Source of the DNA: Vibrio sp. BS-M-Sm-2
GTDB lineage: Bacteria; Pseudomonadota; Gammaproteobacteria; Enterobacterales; Vibrionaceae
Direction of reading: 5' to 3'
Length of the DNA: 64,000 nt
NCBI RefSeq assembly: GCF_041504345.1
Contig: NZ_CP167894.1
Span: 1,612,001 to 1,676,000, forward strand
The notes under the pieces: model-generated
What the model was told of the DNA's origin: nothing
Seen by the model: the letters and a program-made list of their open reading frames with translations, nothing else
The model's database searches: none
Translations under genes and position numbers: made by a program
In this document: positions 10,003 through 20,728 of the stretch, in pieces
Layout: the number at the start of each line of letters is the position of its first letter
Position numbering within the stretch: the stretch's first letter is position 1

Positions 10003-11418
10003 ATGCCTAAACTCAATGTTGGCGTTCTGGTCAAGCTGTTGATTTGTTTTGCGATTCCCTTAGGCGTGTTATTCATGCCGATAGATTCAATACCAATCGA
10101 TGATCTCACGCTGATTCAACACCGCTTGTTGGCGATATTCTTGTTGGCAGCTCTACTGTGGGTACTTGAACCTGTTCCGGTATTCGCCACTTCCATTTTG
10201 ATCATTGCACTTGAGCTAGTAATGATTTCTGATAAAGGCTTACACCTGTTTAGAAATCCACCCGCAGGACACGATCTAGGTGAGTTAATCAAATATACCG
10301 ACATATTCGGTGCATTTTCGTCACCGATCATCATCCTATTCATGGGTGGTTTTGCTCTTGCGATATCCGCATCCAAGTACGAACTCGATAACAACTTAGC
10401 TCGAGTGCTACTCAAGCCATTTGGCACAGAGCCGCGCTTCATCATGCTGGGTTTAATGCTGATCACCGCCGTGTTCTCGATGTTCATGTCAAATACCGCA
10501 ACCACGGTAATGATGCTGGCGCTACTCGGTCCTATCGTGGCGTCGGCACCAAGAGGCGACATGGGGATCAAAGCGCTCGTGTTGTGTATTCCCATTGCTG
10601 CCAACACCGGTGGTATCGCGACACCAATCGGCACGCCTCCCAATGCCATCGCATTACAATACCTAACGGGTGAAAACACCATCGACTTCCTCAGCTGGAT
10701 GATGATGGGCTTGCCCTTTGTGATCATCCAACTCACCATTGCTTGGTTCCTTCTTCAGAAAATTTTTCCTTCCAAGCAGAAGAACATGGTGCTCAAACTC
10801 GATGGACAATTCAGAAAGAGCTGGCGAGCGATTGTGGTTTACATCACCTTCGCTGCGACGATCTTATTGTGGATGACCACCAAACTGCATGGCATGAACA
10901 CTTATGTAGTGTCTATCATTCCACTGGCTGTCTTTACTCTCACTGGCATCATGGGCAAAGAAGAGCTCAAGCTGATTAACTGGGATGTATTGTGGCTGGT
11001 TGCGGGTGGTATTGCGATTGGGATTGGCTTGGATAAAACAGGCTTAGCCGCTGCACTCGCACACGCGATTGACTATGAATCACTCTCGCCTGCTGCTGTG
11101 GTACTGACGTTATCTATCGTGTGTTGGTTAATGGCGAACTTCATGTCGAACACCGCGACTGCCAACTTACTGATGCCAATAGCCGCTGCGATTGGTGCAT
11201 CGATGGAAAGCCTAGTTGCGATTGGTGGCCTACAGGGCTTGCTGGTTGTGGTCGCCTTCTCAGCATCACTTGGTATGATTTTACCAGTATCGACACCACC
11301 AAACTCACTGGCTTACTCAACCGGGCTTATCGAAAGCAAAGACATGGCGAAGATGGGCATCATCTTAGGGATTGTCGGCTTGTCAATGGTCTACCTCGCG
11401 CTGTTTATCATCACCTAG
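10003..11418 (+). CDS. SLC13/DASS-family sodium:anion symporter
   Basis: Inner-membrane carrier of the divalent anion:Na+ symporter family; substrates in the family are C4-dicarboxylates, citrate or sulfate. About 11-12 hydrophobic segments are seen in 471 residues. The two inverted-repeat signature loops are clear: SNTATTVMML with GGIATPIGTPPNAIA in the first half, and SNTATANLLMP with PVSTPPNSLAYSTG in the second (each an SNT motif plus a TPPN motif that form the Na+ and substrate sites). The ATG at 10003 is preferred over an in-frame TTG two codons earlier. The substrate cannot be set from sequence alone. It is a single gene closed by a strong hairpin. Confidence 0.9.
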   Translation: MPKLNVGVLVKLLICFAIPLGVLFMPIDSIPIDDLTLIQHRLLAIFLLAALLWVLEPVPVFATSILIIALELVMISDKGLHLFRNPPAGHDLGELIKYTDIFGAFSSPIIILFMGGFALAISASKYELDNNLARVLLKPFGTEPRFIMLGLMLITAVFSMFMSNTATTVMMLALLGPIVASAPRGDMGIKALVLCIPIAANTGGIATPIGTPPNAIALQYLTGENTIDFLSWMMMGLPFVIIQLTIAWFLLQKIFPSKQKNMVLKLDGQFRKSWRAIVVYITFAATILLWMTTKLHGMNTYVVSIIPLAVFTLTGIMGKEELKLINWDVLWLVAGGIAIGIGLDKTGLAAALAHAIDYESLSPAAVVLTLSIVCWLMANFMSNTATANLLMPIAAAIGASMESLVAIGGLQGLLVVVAFSASLGMILPVSTPPNSLAYSTGLIESKDMAKMGIILGIVGLSMVYLALFIIT

Positions 11419-11458
11419 CACGTTAGCTTATTATCATCTAGCACGTTAAATTCTCACT

Positions 11459-11505
11459 ACAACCCTCCAGATAGCAATCATGATTTCGCTATCTGGAGGG
11501 TTTAT
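11459..11505. terminator. strong hairpin terminator after the SLC13 carrier
   Basis: A perfect 15-bp stem pairs AACCCTCCAGATAGC (11461-11475) with its complement at 11488-11502, followed by T residues. A-rich and T-rich flanks allow it to act mainly on the + strand. Confidence 0.88.
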
Positions 11506-11702
11506 TCGATTTTGATCGATAGATAATTGTGATTCTACTTCACGGATTATTAAAAATAACGATGATTTATTTTAAATTTTTGATTTTAAACACATTTAAC
11601 AACATCAAGACAGCGGCAATATACACGCATCAAAGACACGTCAATTCACCATCAAGTACGTCGTTGTAGTTAGGTTATTGTCTAATCAGAGAGGAATGGA
11701 CC

Positions 11703-13583
11703 TTGAGACATACTATTAAATTTAAAATTCAGATCGCCATTGCGGTCATTATTGCCGTCGTGAGTGGGGCTCAAGCATGGATCTCGGTTAATCAGCTGAC
11801 TCAAGAGACTGAAGTCGCGATCAACCAAGAAATGAAAAATGTCAGTGTCGGCACTACCAATTATATTGCCGATTGGCTCTCTACTCGCAGCGATATGATG
11901 CTTGCTAATGAGCCGACCATTTCAAGCAGTAGTAACTCTGACCGCGAGTTGCTAATCACCAAACAAGCTGGGCAATTCTTGTCTGTTTATGCGGGATTCA
12001 GCGATGGCACTATCGCGTATGGCGATAAAGGTGAAGATTGGCCAGCAGGCTATGACCCACGCACCCGCCCTTGGTATAAAGATGCTAACGCAACATCAGA
12101 CCTCGTCATTACTGAACCTTATCAAGACTTTGACGGCAGCATCGTCATCAGTTTTGCCAAAGCATTCAGTGGCGATAGACAAGGTGTTCTCGCGGCAGAC
12201 TTAACCGTCACCAGCATTATTGATACGGTTCTCAATGTAAAACTGGATAACGATGGCTTTGCGTTTTTAGTGGATGGTAACAACAACATCGTTGCCTACA
12301 CTGATGAAGAGCTAAGTCAGAAACCACTGACCAGTTTGAACCCAGGACTCACTGCAAACAAAGTGTCGCAATTGATCCAAGATCAAATGATCACCACGCT
12401 AACTTGGCCAGGCCAAGGGGATAAACTGGTCTACATTGCCAATGTCCCGAATACTGATTGGTCGTTAGGTATTGTTATCGATAAGAAAATGGCGTTCTCT
12501 GCGGTCTCTGACGCGATTCAATTCATCTCCCTAACCTCTTTGGTTTTGTACATCGTCATTTCGATTGCGAGCACAATGGTGATCAACCGCCTGCTTTCAC
12601 CATTACAAACCTTATCAGAAGCACTGACTCAGCTTGCTCAAGGTAGAGGTGATCTCACTCAACGTATTGATATCACGCGTATGGATGAGATAGGCAAACT
12701 GGCCGAGCTTGTAAACCAGTTCTTAAGCCAGATGCAAAGCATGTTGAAAGGCGTCATAGAACACAGCCACGATCTCAACAATCATGCCGAAAAGGCCAAC
12801 CAACTGGCGACCCAATCCTCCATTCGAGTTGAAAATCAGCAAAACGATATCAATCAAATAGCGACCGCGATTCATGAGATGTCCGCCACCGCAGCTGAAG
12901 TAGCCAGCCATGCTGAACTCACTGCATCCGCTTCTCAAGCTTCAGCCACTGCTTGTAATGAAGGTCAGGAGGTTATTCAACAAAACCGCGATGCGATTAC
13001 TGGCCTCGCGACTCAAGTTGAAGACGCGGCCAATGTGATTCGTGAATTAGAGAGTAATGCTCAAAGCATCAACAAGATCCTATCCACCATTCAAGGTATT
13101 GCTGAACAAACCAACCTGTTGGCCTTGAATGCGGCAATTGAAGCCGCTCGAGCGGGTGAGCAAGGTCGCGGATTTGCTGTTGTCGCAGACGAGGTTCGAG
13201 TACTAAGCCAAAGAACGCATGGCTCAACGGAAGAAATCCGCGTGATGATTGATACGTTACAGAAGAATACTGAACATGCTGTCGAAAGCATGACCACCAG
13301 CACTCAACTGGCAGAGAACAGTGTTGGCTTCGCAGAACAAGCTCATGGCAGCCTATCTAAAATCACGCAAGCCATCACCGAAATCAACGATATGGCGTTG
13401 CAAATAGCGAGTGCTGCGGAAGAACAACGTGCCGTGAGCGAAGACATCAGTCGTAATACACAAGGGATTAAAGATGCCTCTGATGATCTTGCACAACAAG
13501 CGGAAAGCAGCCGCAACAGCTCAAATGAGATGAGCAGCGCTGCCGAGTCGATGCGCCGAGATGTGGAGCGCTTTAAGGTATAA
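11703..13583 (+). CDS. methyl-accepting chemotaxis protein with a periplasmic Cache-type sensor
   Basis: Transmembrane chemoreceptor. Residues about 10-28 form the first membrane helix. The periplasmic part (about 30-275) looks like a dCache domain ([26 protein letters not shown]). A second helix (about 278-300) leads to a HAMP domain ([11 protein letters not shown]) and the signalling domain with the near-invariant hairpin tip [20 protein letters not shown] and [12 protein letters not shown]. Translation starts at a TTG (11703): an AGAGGAA Shine-Dalgarno lies just upstream, and the nearby ATG at 11696 is out of frame and stops at once. The ligand is unknown; Cache receptors of this type in Vibrio often bind amino acids. 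It is a stand-alone gene. Confidence 0.93.
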   Translation: MRHTIKFKIQIAIAVIIAVVSGAQAWISVNQLTQETEVAINQEMKNVSVGTTNYIADWLSTRSDMMLANEPTISSSSNSDRELLITKQAGQFLSVYAGFSDGTIAYGDKGEDWPAGYDPRTRPWYKDANATSDLVITEPYQDFDGSIVISFAKAFSGDRQGVLAADLTVTSIIDTVLNVKLDNDGFAFLVDGNNNIVAYTDEELSQKPLTSLNPGLTANKVSQLIQDQMITTLTWPGQGDKLVYIANVPNTDWSLGIVIDKKMAFSAVSDAIQFISLTSLVLYIVISIASTMVINRLLSPLQTLSEALTQLAQGRGDLTQRIDITRMDEIGKLAELVNQFLSQMQSMLKGVIEHSHDLNNHAEKANQLATQSSIRVENQQNDINQIATAIHEMSATAAEVASHAELTASASQASATACNEGQEVIQQNRDAITGLATQVEDAANVIRELESNAQSINKILSTIQGIAEQTNLLALNAAIEAARAGEQGRGFAVVADEVRVLSQRTHGSTEEIRVMIDTLQKNTEHAVESMTTSTQLAENSVGFAEQAHGSLSKITQAITEINDMALQIASAAEEQRAVSEDISRNTQGIKDASDDLAQQAESSRNSSNEMSSAAESMRRDVERFKV

Positions 13584-13754
13584 AGCTTCGCTAGTCAGAC
13601 AAGCGAAACGGATAACCGGAACAAAACAGTAACTGAAGAGCAAGGCGGTAATTGAGCAGCAAAGTGGTGCTTTTGCTAAGAATCACTTTGTTCTCAGTTC
13701 GGTTTGATGCATATTGATGAGCTAATTTATCCCAGACACAAGGATGTTATTCAG

Positions 13755-14642
13755 ATGGGATTCGAATGGTTAGCTCTCGCCGCTGCCTTTCTTTGGGCCA
13801 TTGCGAGCCTAATGTCAGTAAAGCCTGCTCAGCACTTGGGTTCTTTCGCCTATAGCCGCTGGCGAATGGGTTGTACCGCAATCATCTTATCGAGTATGGC
13901 TTGGTTTACCGGAGGTTGGTCAACTGTCGAAGCCAATCTAGTCACGCCGATGATGCTGTCTGGCCTGATTGGTATCTTCATTGGTGATACCGCCCTATTT
14001 GCCTGCTTAAACCGAATGGGACCGCGCCAAGCGGGTTTGCTGTTCTCTTGTCACGCCGTGTTCTCAGCCATTCTTGGTTACTTCCTATTTAGCGAAAGCA
14101 TGACTTCTGTTGAGCTGATTGGCTCGGCTTTGGTGTTCAGTGGCGTCTTAACCGCGATATTCTTTGGTCGTCGAGGACAGACTAACAATCAACTTGAAAC
14201 CATTAAAGGCACCGTGTGGATTGGTGTTGCACTGGGAATTACAGCTGCGATTTGTCAAGCACTGGGTGGCATCATCGCCAAACCCGTGATGCAAACCAAT
14301 ATCGACCCGGTTGCCGCTTCTGCGATTCGGATGATCACCGCCTTTGTCGCCCACTCCGCATTTCGTTTAACGGGTGCCAAGCTATCACGCGCAATCAACC
14401 CGATGAATGGTCAGATATTTGCGATTACGGCAGTTAACGGCTTTTTAGCGATGGCGGTGGGAATGACGCTGATCTTGTATGCACTACAGGAAGGCAATGT
14501 CGGCATGGTCGCTCTGTTATCTTCAACCACACCTATCATGTTGTTACCAATACTTTGGCTGTACACCAAACAGAGACCAAATGCCTACGCTTGGATCGGT
14601 GCCATTGTTGCCGTAGTGGGTACTGGTATTCTGGTCAGCTAG
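13755..14642 (+). CDS. EamA/DMT-family membrane exporter
   Basis: Drug/metabolite transporter with two EamA repeats and about ten hydrophobic helices. It begins MGFEWLALAAAFLWAIASL; the ATG at 13755 gives a typical N-out first helix and has AAGGA about 10 bases upstream, whereas the frame is also open from a TTG/ATG at 13704/13707. Conserved pieces include IGIFIGDTALFACL and SSTTPIMLLPILWL. The substrate is unknown. The stop codon falls exactly at the junction of a 26-bp tandem repeat, so the last eight or so residues are encoded by repeat copy 1. Confidence 0.85.
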   Translation: MGFEWLALAAAFLWAIASLMSVKPAQHLGSFAYSRWRMGCTAIILSSMAWFTGGWSTVEANLVTPMMLSGLIGIFIGDTALFACLNRMGPRQAGLLFSCHAVFSAILGYFLFSESMTSVELIGSALVFSGVLTAIFFGRRGQTNNQLETIKGTVWIGVALGITAAICQALGGIIAKPVMQTNIDPVAASAIRMITAFVAHSAFRLTGAKLSRAINPMNGQIFAITAVNGFLAMAVGMTLILYALQEGNVGMVALLSSTTPIMLLPILWLYTKQRPNAYAWIGAIVAVVGTGILVS

Positions 14643-14691
14643 TGGGTACAGGTATTTTGGTCAGATAGAGCACCGGTATTCTGGTCAGCGA
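14614..14691. repeat. 26-bp tandem triplication over the DMT gene stop codon
   Basis: Three consecutive 26-base copies start at 14614, 14640 and 14666, each with TAG at the front, (G/A)C(T/A/C)GGTATT in the middle and TGGTCAG near the end. The gene's TAG stop is the first three bases of copy 2. The copies have diverged by a few bases, most in copy 3. Confidence 0.9.
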
Positions 14692-14756
14692 GTAAAGCTG
14701 ATTAGAAGCTGAGAATTAATAGTTAATTAACTCTCAGTAAAAACAAAAGCAAAAAG

Positions 14757-15728
14757 CTAAGAACGTGGGAACGGGAAAGCGGTCACATCATCGATGTGGT
14801 CGTAACCCAAAGCCAGCATAATCAGCCTATCGATACCTAAAGCAACACCCGCACAATCTGGTAAACCCGCTTTTAATGCCTCAATCAAGTGATGGTCAAT
14901 CGGTTGAGGTGATAAGCCCATCTCAATACGTTTGGCATTGTCGTCTTCAAAACGCTTGAGTTGCTCTTGTGGTTTATCCAACTCATGGAAACCGTTAGCT
15001 AATTCGATGCCTTTGAAATACACCTCAAAGCGATCCGCCACTCGTGAATCCTCGGGGTTAATCTTAGCTAATGCCGCTTGTGAGGCTGGGAAGTCATAAA
15101 CAAAGGCTGGCACCTGTTGGCCAATCTTTGCTTCAACCCCGATGCTAAACAGCAACTGCAGCAAGGTATCGCGATCTTCTTCAGGGTCAGCTATGTCGCT
15201 GAGCCCAAGTTTTGCTGCGGCTTGTTTTAACGTATCCATCGAATCTTCAAGCGGACACACACCTAACACGTCGATAAAGGCTTGTTGGTAAGTCATTCGC
15301 TCTGCTGAGCTCGATTTAAGTACCTGCTGTAACAGCAAATCCATTTCATCCATTAAGTCATGGTGATCAAACCCGACGCGATACCACTCCAACATGGTGA
15401 ACTCAGGGTTGTGGTAACGGCCATTTTCTTCATTCCGGAAAGACTTACAAATTTGATAAATACAGCCACTGCCCGCCGCTAATAGACGTTTCATATGAAA
15501 CTCAGGGCTAGTCATAAAGAACAAGGGCTGACCGTGCGCATAACCCGGCCCTACGAATTCAGTTTTGAAAGTATGCAAATGCACGTCCGTCACCGTGGCG
15601 TGGCTCATCGCAGGCGTATCCACTTCCATCACGTTTCGCTCAGCAAAGAACTGACGGATTTGATTAAGGATATCAGCACGTTGCTTTAACTGCTTAATGG
15701 TTGCGGCTGGTTGCCATGTTGAGTGCAT
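14757..15728 (-). CDS. epmA: elongation factor P--(R)-beta-lysine ligase EpmA
   Basis: Class II lysyl-tRNA-synthetase paralogue (GenX/PoxA) without the anticodon-binding domain. It transfers (R)-beta-lysine to a lysine of EF-P, which relieves ribosome stalling at polyproline. The 323-residue protein shows the class II motifs: motif 2 in [23 protein letters not shown], split here as [13 protein letters not shown] and NPEFTMLEW, and motif 3 in [15 protein letters not shown]. Its partners efp and epmB are in the same window, as in E. coli. It is divergent from frdA, a conserved neighbourhood. Confidence 0.95.
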   Translation of the reverse strand: MHSTWQPAATIKQLKQRADILNQIRQFFAERNVMEVDTPAMSHATVTDVHLHTFKTEFVGPGYAHGQPLFFMTSPEFHMKRLLAAGSGCIYQICKSFRNEENGRYHNPEFTMLEWYRVGFDHHDLMDEMDLLLQQVLKSSSAERMTYQQAFIDVLGVCPLEDSMDTLKQAAAKLGLSDIADPEEDRDTLLQLLFSIGVEAKIGQQVPAFVYDFPASQAALAKINPEDSRVADRFEVYFKGIELANGFHELDKPQEQLKRFEDDNAKRIEMGLSPQPIDHHLIEALKAGLPDCAGVALGIDRLIMLALGYDHIDDVTAFPFPRS

Positions 15729-16179
15729 TATTAAGTTCCATATTACTGAATTCTAGGCGACGGAAATTACCACCTTTCGCCTCTTTTGTAAGCTTCTATC
15801 TTTCTATAGATGAAAGCAAAATGTTGCTTTAATGAAGCCAGAAAATTACGTTCTACAATACAATTATCAATACAGCTTTCACATCCACATTGATAACAAA
15901 AATCATACTCAACAAGCCGTTAACACAAGCCCTGTGGGCTAATCGTTATCAACAATTCATTGCCGTGATTGCAGTCACATAACCTATAAATTCTATGCCT
16001 CCATATGCACTACCGACCTAAAAACCCAAATGCATCAACTTTTCGAATACCTTCCTCTCTTACACTGAACCTACCACTTAAGGCTTAGGGGTGATGAACG
16101 GTTGATGCCGTTTACTGCTCTCTAAATAAGCTTTTTATAATAACAAGCGGAATACTCCGCATCACACTGGAGAATAACT
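15729..16179 (+). promoter_or_regulatory. epmA-frdA divergent control region with a CRP-like site
   Basis: This 451-base gap separates epmA and frdA. A strong CRP-type palindrome, CGTGA-N6-TCACA, lies at 15964-15979. Several FNR-like half sites (TTGAT at about 15892, ATCAA at about 15949) are present, but no complete TTGAT-N4-ATCAA was found. Fumarate reductase is classically induced by FNR without oxygen. Promoter positions were not resolved. Confidence 0.5.
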
Positions 16180-18003
16180 GTGAAGACAATTACCACAGAT
16201 ATCGCAGTCATCGGCGCAGGCGGCGCTGGTCTTCGTACAGCAATTGCAGCAGCTGAAGCTAATCCTGAATTGGAAGTAGCACTGATTTCTAAAGTTTACC
16301 CAATGCGTTCGCACACGGTAGCAGCAGAAGGCGGTTCAGCAGCGGTAATTAAAGACGAAGATAGCCTAGATAACCACTTCAACGATACTGTTGGCGGTGG
16401 CGACTGGCTATGTGAACAGGATGTTGTTGAATACTTTGTTGAAAACTCGACTCGCGAAATGATCCAAATGGAACAATGGGGCTGCCCATGGAGTCGTAAA
16501 GAAAACGGTGAAGTAAACGTACGCCGATTCGGCGGTATGAAGGTAGAGAGAACGTGGTTCGCAGCGGATAAAACCGGCTTCCACATGCTTCATACTCTGT
16601 TCCAGACTTCGATGAAGTACGACACAATCAAACGATTTGATGAGTACTTTGTGGTGGATTTGATCGTTGAAGATGGCGAAGTACAAGGCCTAATCGCGAT
16701 TCATATGTCTGAAGGTGAGCTTGTTACGATTAAAGCGAAATCTGTTGTATTAGCAACCGGTGGCGCAGGTCGTGTTTACCACTGCAATACCAACGGCGGC
16801 ATCGTAACGGGCGACGGTATGGCAATGGCTTATCGCCACGGTGTACCACTGCGTGATATGGAGTTCGTTCAATACCACCCAACAGGCCTACCGGGCACTG
16901 GCATCTTGATGACCGAAGGTTGTCGTGGTGAAGGCGGTATCATCGTCAACAAGAACGGCTACCGTTACCTACAAGATTACGGCATGGGCCCTGAAACTCC
17001 AGTGGGCGAGCCGAAGAACAAATACATGGAACTGGGTCCTCGTGACAAAGTTTCTCAAGCATTCTGGCACGAGCAGCAGAAAGGTAACACCATCAAGCAC
17101 CCACTTGGTGATGTCGTACACCTTGACCTTCGCCACCTTGGTGAAGAGTACCTGCAAGAGCGTCTACCGTTCATCTGTGAACTGGCAAAAGCGTACGTAA
17201 ACGTCGATCCAGCAAAAGAGCCAATTCCAATTCGTCCGACCGTTCACTACACCATGGGTGGCATTGAAACTAACGGTACCTGTGAAACTCGCATTAAAGG
17301 CCTATTCGCCGTTGGTGAATGTGCTTCAGTTGGCCTACACGGTGCAAACCGCCTAGGTTCTAACTCGCTGGCTGAGTTTGTAGTATTTGGTCGCGTAGCC
17401 GGTGAACAAGCAGTGAAACGTGCAGCTGAATTCAAAGGCTGGAATGAAGAATCTATCGCTAAGCAAGTTAAAGCGGTTGAAGATCGCATCGCAGGTCTAC
17501 TAAACCAAGAAGGTGATGAGAACTGGGCTGACATCCGCACTGAAATGGGTCACACCATGGAAGCGGGTTGTGGTATCTACCGTCAAGAAGACTTGATGCA
17601 AAAGACCATCGACAAAATCACTGAACTGAAAGCTCGCTACAAGAAGATCAGCATTAAAGACAAAGGCAAAGTGTTCAACACTGACCTACTTTACGCTATC
17701 GAAGTGGGTTACGGCCTTGAAGTTGCAGAAGCGATGGTTCACTCAGCGATCCTTCGTAAAGAGTCTCGCGGTGCACACCAACGTCTAGACGACAACTGCA
17801 CAGAACGTGATGACGTGAACTTCCTGAAACACTCTCTATCTTTCTACAACGAAGATGCAGCACCAACCATCGACTACAGCGGCGTTAAGATCACCAAATC
17901 TCAACCTAAAGCTCGTCTGTACGGTGAAGCTGCAGAGAAAGCCGCTGCCGCTGAAAAAGCAGCAGAAGAGAATGCTAAGAAGAGCGAAGAGGAGCAAGCA
18001 TAA
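16180..18003 (+). CDS. frdA: fumarate reductase flavoprotein subunit FrdA
   Basis: Catalytic subunit of quinol:fumarate reductase, the terminal enzyme of anaerobic fumarate respiration, on the cytoplasmic face of the inner membrane. FAD motif [15 protein letters not shown] is at the N-terminus, and SHTVAAEGG contains the His that carries covalent FAD. Active-site segments [15 protein letters not shown] and [10 protein letters not shown] are present. Translation starts at a GTG (16180) preceded by a GGAGA Shine-Dalgarno. The last 25 residues are Ala/Glu/Lys-rich, a longer tail than in E. coli FrdA. The stop overlaps the frdB start by one base. Confidence 0.97.
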   Translation: MKTITTDIAVIGAGGAGLRTAIAAAEANPELEVALISKVYPMRSHTVAAEGGSAAVIKDEDSLDNHFNDTVGGGDWLCEQDVVEYFVENSTREMIQMEQWGCPWSRKENGEVNVRRFGGMKVERTWFAADKTGFHMLHTLFQTSMKYDTIKRFDEYFVVDLIVEDGEVQGLIAIHMSEGELVTIKAKSVVLATGGAGRVYHCNTNGGIVTGDGMAMAYRHGVPLRDMEFVQYHPTGLPGTGILMTEGCRGEGGIIVNKNGYRYLQDYGMGPETPVGEPKNKYMELGPRDKVSQAFWHEQQKGNTIKHPLGDVVHLDLRHLGEEYLQERLPFICELAKAYVNVDPAKEPIPIRPTVHYTMGGIETNGTCETRIKGLFAVGECASVGLHGANRLGSNSLAEFVVFGRVAGEQAVKRAAEFKGWNEESIAKQVKAVEDRIAGLLNQEGDENWADIRTEMGHTMEAGCGIYRQEDLMQKTIDKITELKARYKKISIKDKGKVFNTDLLYAIEVGYGLEVAEAMVHSAILRKESRGAHQRLDDNCTERDDVNFLKHSLSFYNEDAAPTIDYSGVKITKSQPKARLYGEAAEKAAAAEKAAEENAKKSEEEQA

Positions 18004-18767
18004 TGTCAGCGAATCGAATCCAAAAAATTGAAATCCTGCGTTATGACCCTGAGCACGATGCAGAACCTCACTTTCAAACCTTTGAAGTGCCATTTGATGA
18101 AACCATGTCAGTACTTGATGCGATCGGTTACATCAAAGACAACCTAGATAAAGACCTGTCTTACCGTTGGTCTTGTCGTATGGCGATTTGTGGTTCTTGC
18201 GGCATCATGGTTGATGGCGTGCCAAAACTGGCATGTAAAAGCTTCTTACGTGACTACCCGAATGGCTTCAAGATTGAGCCTTTGGCTAACTTCCCAATCG
18301 AAAAAGATTTGATTGTCGACATGACGCCGTTCATCGAGCGCCTTGAAGCAATCAAGCCTTACATCATTGGTAACGACCGTAAGCCAGAAGACGGCACTAA
18401 CATCCAAACTCCAGAGCAAATGGCGAAGTACAAACAGTTCGCTGGCTGCATCAACTGTGGTTTGTGTTACGCAGCGTGTCCTCAGTTTGGTCTAAACCCT
18501 GAGTTCATCGGCCCTGCGGCACTTGCTCTTGCTCACCGCTACAACCTAGATAGCCGTGACAATGGTAAAGCTGAACGCATGAAACTTATCAATGGCGACA
18601 ACGGCGCTTGGGGCTGTACGTTTGTAGGTTACTGTTCTGACGTATGTCCGAAGAAAGTAGACCCAGCAGCGGCAGTAAACCAAGGCAAAGTTGAGTCTTC
18701 AATGGACTTCGTTATTTCGATGTTCAAGCCTGATGGATCGCAAGTAAAAACAGCAGAGGAGGCATAA
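18003..18767 (+). CDS. frdB: fumarate reductase iron-sulfur subunit FrdB
   Basis: Electron-transfer subunit that links the membrane quinol site to FAD. A 2Fe-2S ligand set is seen in [16 protein letters not shown] and a following Cys. A 4Fe-4S/3Fe-4S ferredoxin-like part carries [12 protein letters not shown] and [12 protein letters not shown]. At 254 residues it is slightly longer than the E. coli protein. ATGA-type coupling to frdA (one-base overlap) and a two-base gap to frdC indicate an operon. Confidence 0.97.
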   Translation: MSANRIQKIEILRYDPEHDAEPHFQTFEVPFDETMSVLDAIGYIKDNLDKDLSYRWSCRMAICGSCGIMVDGVPKLACKSFLRDYPNGFKIEPLANFPIEKDLIVDMTPFIERLEAIKPYIIGNDRKPEDGTNIQTPEQMAKYKQFAGCINCGLCYAACPQFGLNPEFIGPAALALAHRYNLDSRDNGKAERMKLINGDNGAWGCTFVGYCSDVCPKKVDPAAAVNQGKVESSMDFVISMFKPDGSQVKTAEEA

Positions 18768-18768
18768 T

Positions 18769-19152
18769 ATGAGCAATCGTAAGCCTTATGTTCGTGAGAT
18801 GAAGAGAACATGGTGGAGCAACCATCCGTTCTACCGCTTCTACATGCTACGTGAAGCAACTGTACTGCCTTTGATTCTGTTCACTGTGTTCCTAACCTTT
18901 GGTTTGGGTGCGCTAGTGAAAGGTCCTGAAGCGTGGGAAGGTTGGTTGAGCTTTATGGCTAACCCTATCATTGTTGGTATCAACATCGTGGCACTGCTTG
19001 GCAGCTTACTGCACGCTCAGACCTTCTTCAGCATGATGCCTCAAGTAATGCCAATCCGCCTTAAAGGCAAATTGGTTGATAAAAGAATCATCGTACTGAC
19101 CCAGTGGGCAGCGGTGGCTTTTATTTCTTTAATCGTTCTTGTTGTGGTGTAA
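18769..19152 (+). CDS. frdC: fumarate reductase membrane anchor FrdC
   Basis: 127-residue membrane anchor with three hydrophobic helices. It holds FrdAB at the membrane and forms the quinol site with FrdD. The N-terminus KPYVREMKRTWW and the segment FYRFYMLREATVLPLI match the family. It starts two bases after frdB and has GGAGG just upstream. Confidence 0.95.
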   Translation: MSNRKPYVREMKRTWWSNHPFYRFYMLREATVLPLILFTVFLTFGLGALVKGPEAWEGWLSFMANPIIVGINIVALLGSLLHAQTFFSMMPQVMPIRLKGKLVDKRIIVLTQWAAVAFISLIVLVVV

Positions 19153-19164
19153 GGAGCTTTCGTT

Positions 19165-19551
19165 ATGAACACAAATTACAAAGTAAAACCTGTTAACCAC
19201 AACCCACAACGCTCTGATGAGCCAATCTGGTGGGGCCTATTCGGCGCTGGCGGTACTTGGTTCGCGATGATCACACCAATCACGATTTTAGTGCTAGGTA
19301 TCTTAGTGCCAATGGGCATCATCGATGCGGACGCAATGAACTACGAACGTGTGTCTGAATTTGCCACCAGCATTATCGGTGCACTGTTCATCATCGGTAC
19401 GCTAGCACTGCCAATGTGGCACGCAATGCACCGTCTTCACCACGGCATGCACGACCTTAAGTTCCATGTCGGCGTTGCGGGTAAAGTGGGCTGCTACTTC
19501 GTTGCAGGCCTAATCAGCGCATTGTCTGTTATTTTCATCTTTATGATCTAA
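19165..19551 (+). CDS. frdD: fumarate reductase membrane anchor FrdD
   Basis: 128-residue partner of FrdC with three hydrophobic helices. The segment [17 protein letters not shown] contains the conserved histidines near the quinol site. It is the last gene of frdABCD, with AAGGAG before the ATG. The operon then meets a repeat array and an intrinsic terminator at about 19710-19745. Confidence 0.95.
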   Translation: MNTNYKVKPVNHNPQRSDEPIWWGLFGAGGTWFAMITPITILVLGILVPMGIIDADAMNYERVSEFATSIIGALFIIGTLALPMWHAMHRLHHGMHDLKFHVGVAGKVGCYFVAGLISALSVIFIFMI

Positions 19552-19554
19552 CAG

Positions 19555-19705
19555 TTAAGAGCAGATGCGGGATTCGAGTAATCGAGATGCGAAGAGCTTA
19601 AAAGCAGATTCGGGATTCGAGTAATCGAGTAATCGAGTAATCGAGTATCGAAGAGCTTAAGAGCAGATTCGGGTAAACGAGTATCGAAGTGCTTAAGAGC
19701 GAAAA
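19555..19705 (+). repeat. dispersed GATGCGA/GATTCGA repeat array, forward orientation (after frdD)
   Basis: Three to four degenerate units of the window-wide family. Recognisable words are GAGCAGATGCGG, GATTCGAGTAATCGA and AGATGCGAAGAGC. Inside it the 8-mer TAATCGAG is tandemly repeated (about 19620-19640). Confidence 0.85.
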
Positions 19706-19709
19706 GACT

Positions 19710-19745
19710 AAAAGCAGAGCAGGGTTATCTTGTTCTGCTTTTTTG
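19710..19745 (+). terminator. intrinsic terminator of frdABCD
   Basis: Stem AAAAGCAGA/TCTGCTTTT around a loop of about 15 bases, followed by a T run. It lies between the forward and reverse repeat arrays. Confidence 0.75.
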
Positions 19746-19774
19746 TTGCTTGTCGAATATCACACATCTAGCTC

Positions 19775-20050
19775 GCTCTTGCTTTTCCTGCTTTTCGTAT
19801 CCCGTATCTCGCTTACTCTAATCTGCCCTTACCGCTCTTCGTATCCCGCATCTCGTTTACTCGAACCTGCCCTTCCAGCTCTTCGTACCCCGCATCCCGT
19901 TTACTCGCATCTGCCCTTCCAGCTCTTCGTATCCCGCATCCCGTTTACTCGCATCTGCCCTTCCACCTCTTCGTATCCCGCATCTCGTTTACTCGAATCT
20001 GCCCTTCCAGCTCTTCGTATCCCGCATCCCGTTTACTCGCATCTGATCTT
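19775..20050 (-). repeat. dispersed repeat array, reverse orientation (before efp)
   Basis: About six reverse-orientation units, each reading GCTCTTCGTATCCCGCAT then CTCGTTTACTCG on the + strand with a period of about 43 bases. It opposes the forward array at 19555-19705. The long open frame across it (Ser/Pro/Arg-rich) is a by-product of the repeat and is not a gene. Confidence 0.9.
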
Positions 20051-20058
20051 GAGGTACA

Positions 20059-20085
20059 AAAAAGGTCGCTCATGAGCGACCTTTT
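20059..20085 (-). terminator. intrinsic terminator of efp
   Basis: Perfect palindromic stem AAGGTCGCTC/GAGCGACCTT with a 2-4 base loop; the reverse strand continues into TTTTTT. Confidence 0.9.
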
Positions 20086-20128
20086 CTATTTCACTGAACC
20101 ATCCCAAAATAGGATGGGCACAATCAAA

Positions 20129-20695
20129 TTACTTCACACGACCAACGTATTCGCCAGTACGAGTATCAACTTTCACAACTTCACCGATTGCGATGAATAG
20201 AGGTACGCGAACTACCGCGCCTGTTGCTAGAGTTGCAGGCTTACCGCCAGTACCTTGTGTGTCGCCTTTAAGGCCAGGATCGGTTTCAGTTACTTCGATC
20301 TCAACAAAGTTTGGTGGAGTTACTGTGATAGGGTTATCATTCCACAACGTTAGAGTACAAACGTCATTTTCAACTAACCATTTTGCAGAGTCAGCAACTG
20401 CTTTTACGTCTGCTGCGATTTGCTCAAATGTTTCGTTGTTCATGAAGTGGTAGAATTCGCCATCGTTGTATAGGTAGCCTAATTCAACGTCAACAACATC
20501 TGCAAGCTCGAAGCTTTCGCCTGACTTGAATGTTTTCTCTAACACTTTGCCTGACAGCAGTTTACGAAGTTTTACACGGTTAAACGCTTGGCCTTTACCT
20601 GGCTTAACGTATTCATTGTCGATAATTGAGCAAGGCTCGTTATCTAACATGAATTTTAAACCGCCTTTGAATTCATTGGTGCTTACTGACGCCAT
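20129..20695 (-). CDS. efp: translation elongation factor P
   Basis: EF-P enters ribosomes stalled on consecutive prolines and restores peptide-bond formation. The three-domain protein is 188 residues from the ATG at 20695 ([12 protein letters not shown]), the usual length; an in-frame start 5 codons earlier is possible but unlikely. The loop [15 protein letters not shown] holds the lysine that EpmA and EpmB modify. It is divergent from epmB, with only 33 bases between the start codons, so the substrate and one of its modifying enzymes share a promoter region. Confidence 0.97.
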   Translation of the reverse strand: MASVSTNEFKGGLKFMLDNEPCSIIDNEYVKPGKGQAFNRVKLRKLLSGKVLEKTFKSGESFELADVVDVELGYLYNDGEFYHFMNNETFEQIAADVKAVADSAKWLVENDVCTLTLWNDNPITVTPPNFVEIEVTETDPGLKGDTQGTGGKPATLATGAVVRVPLFIAIGEVVKVDTRTGEYVGRVK

Positions 20696-20728
20696 GATTT
20701 TCTCTTCCACATCTTTGAGTTAATTTCA

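Noticed and set aside
19555..20050. CRISPR array
   Set aside because: The units are degenerate and contiguous, without unique spacers of constant size or cas genes.
19689..20075. 128-residue open frame rich in Ser/Pro/Arg
   Set aside because: It reads through the dispersed repeat array in reverse and has no independent support.
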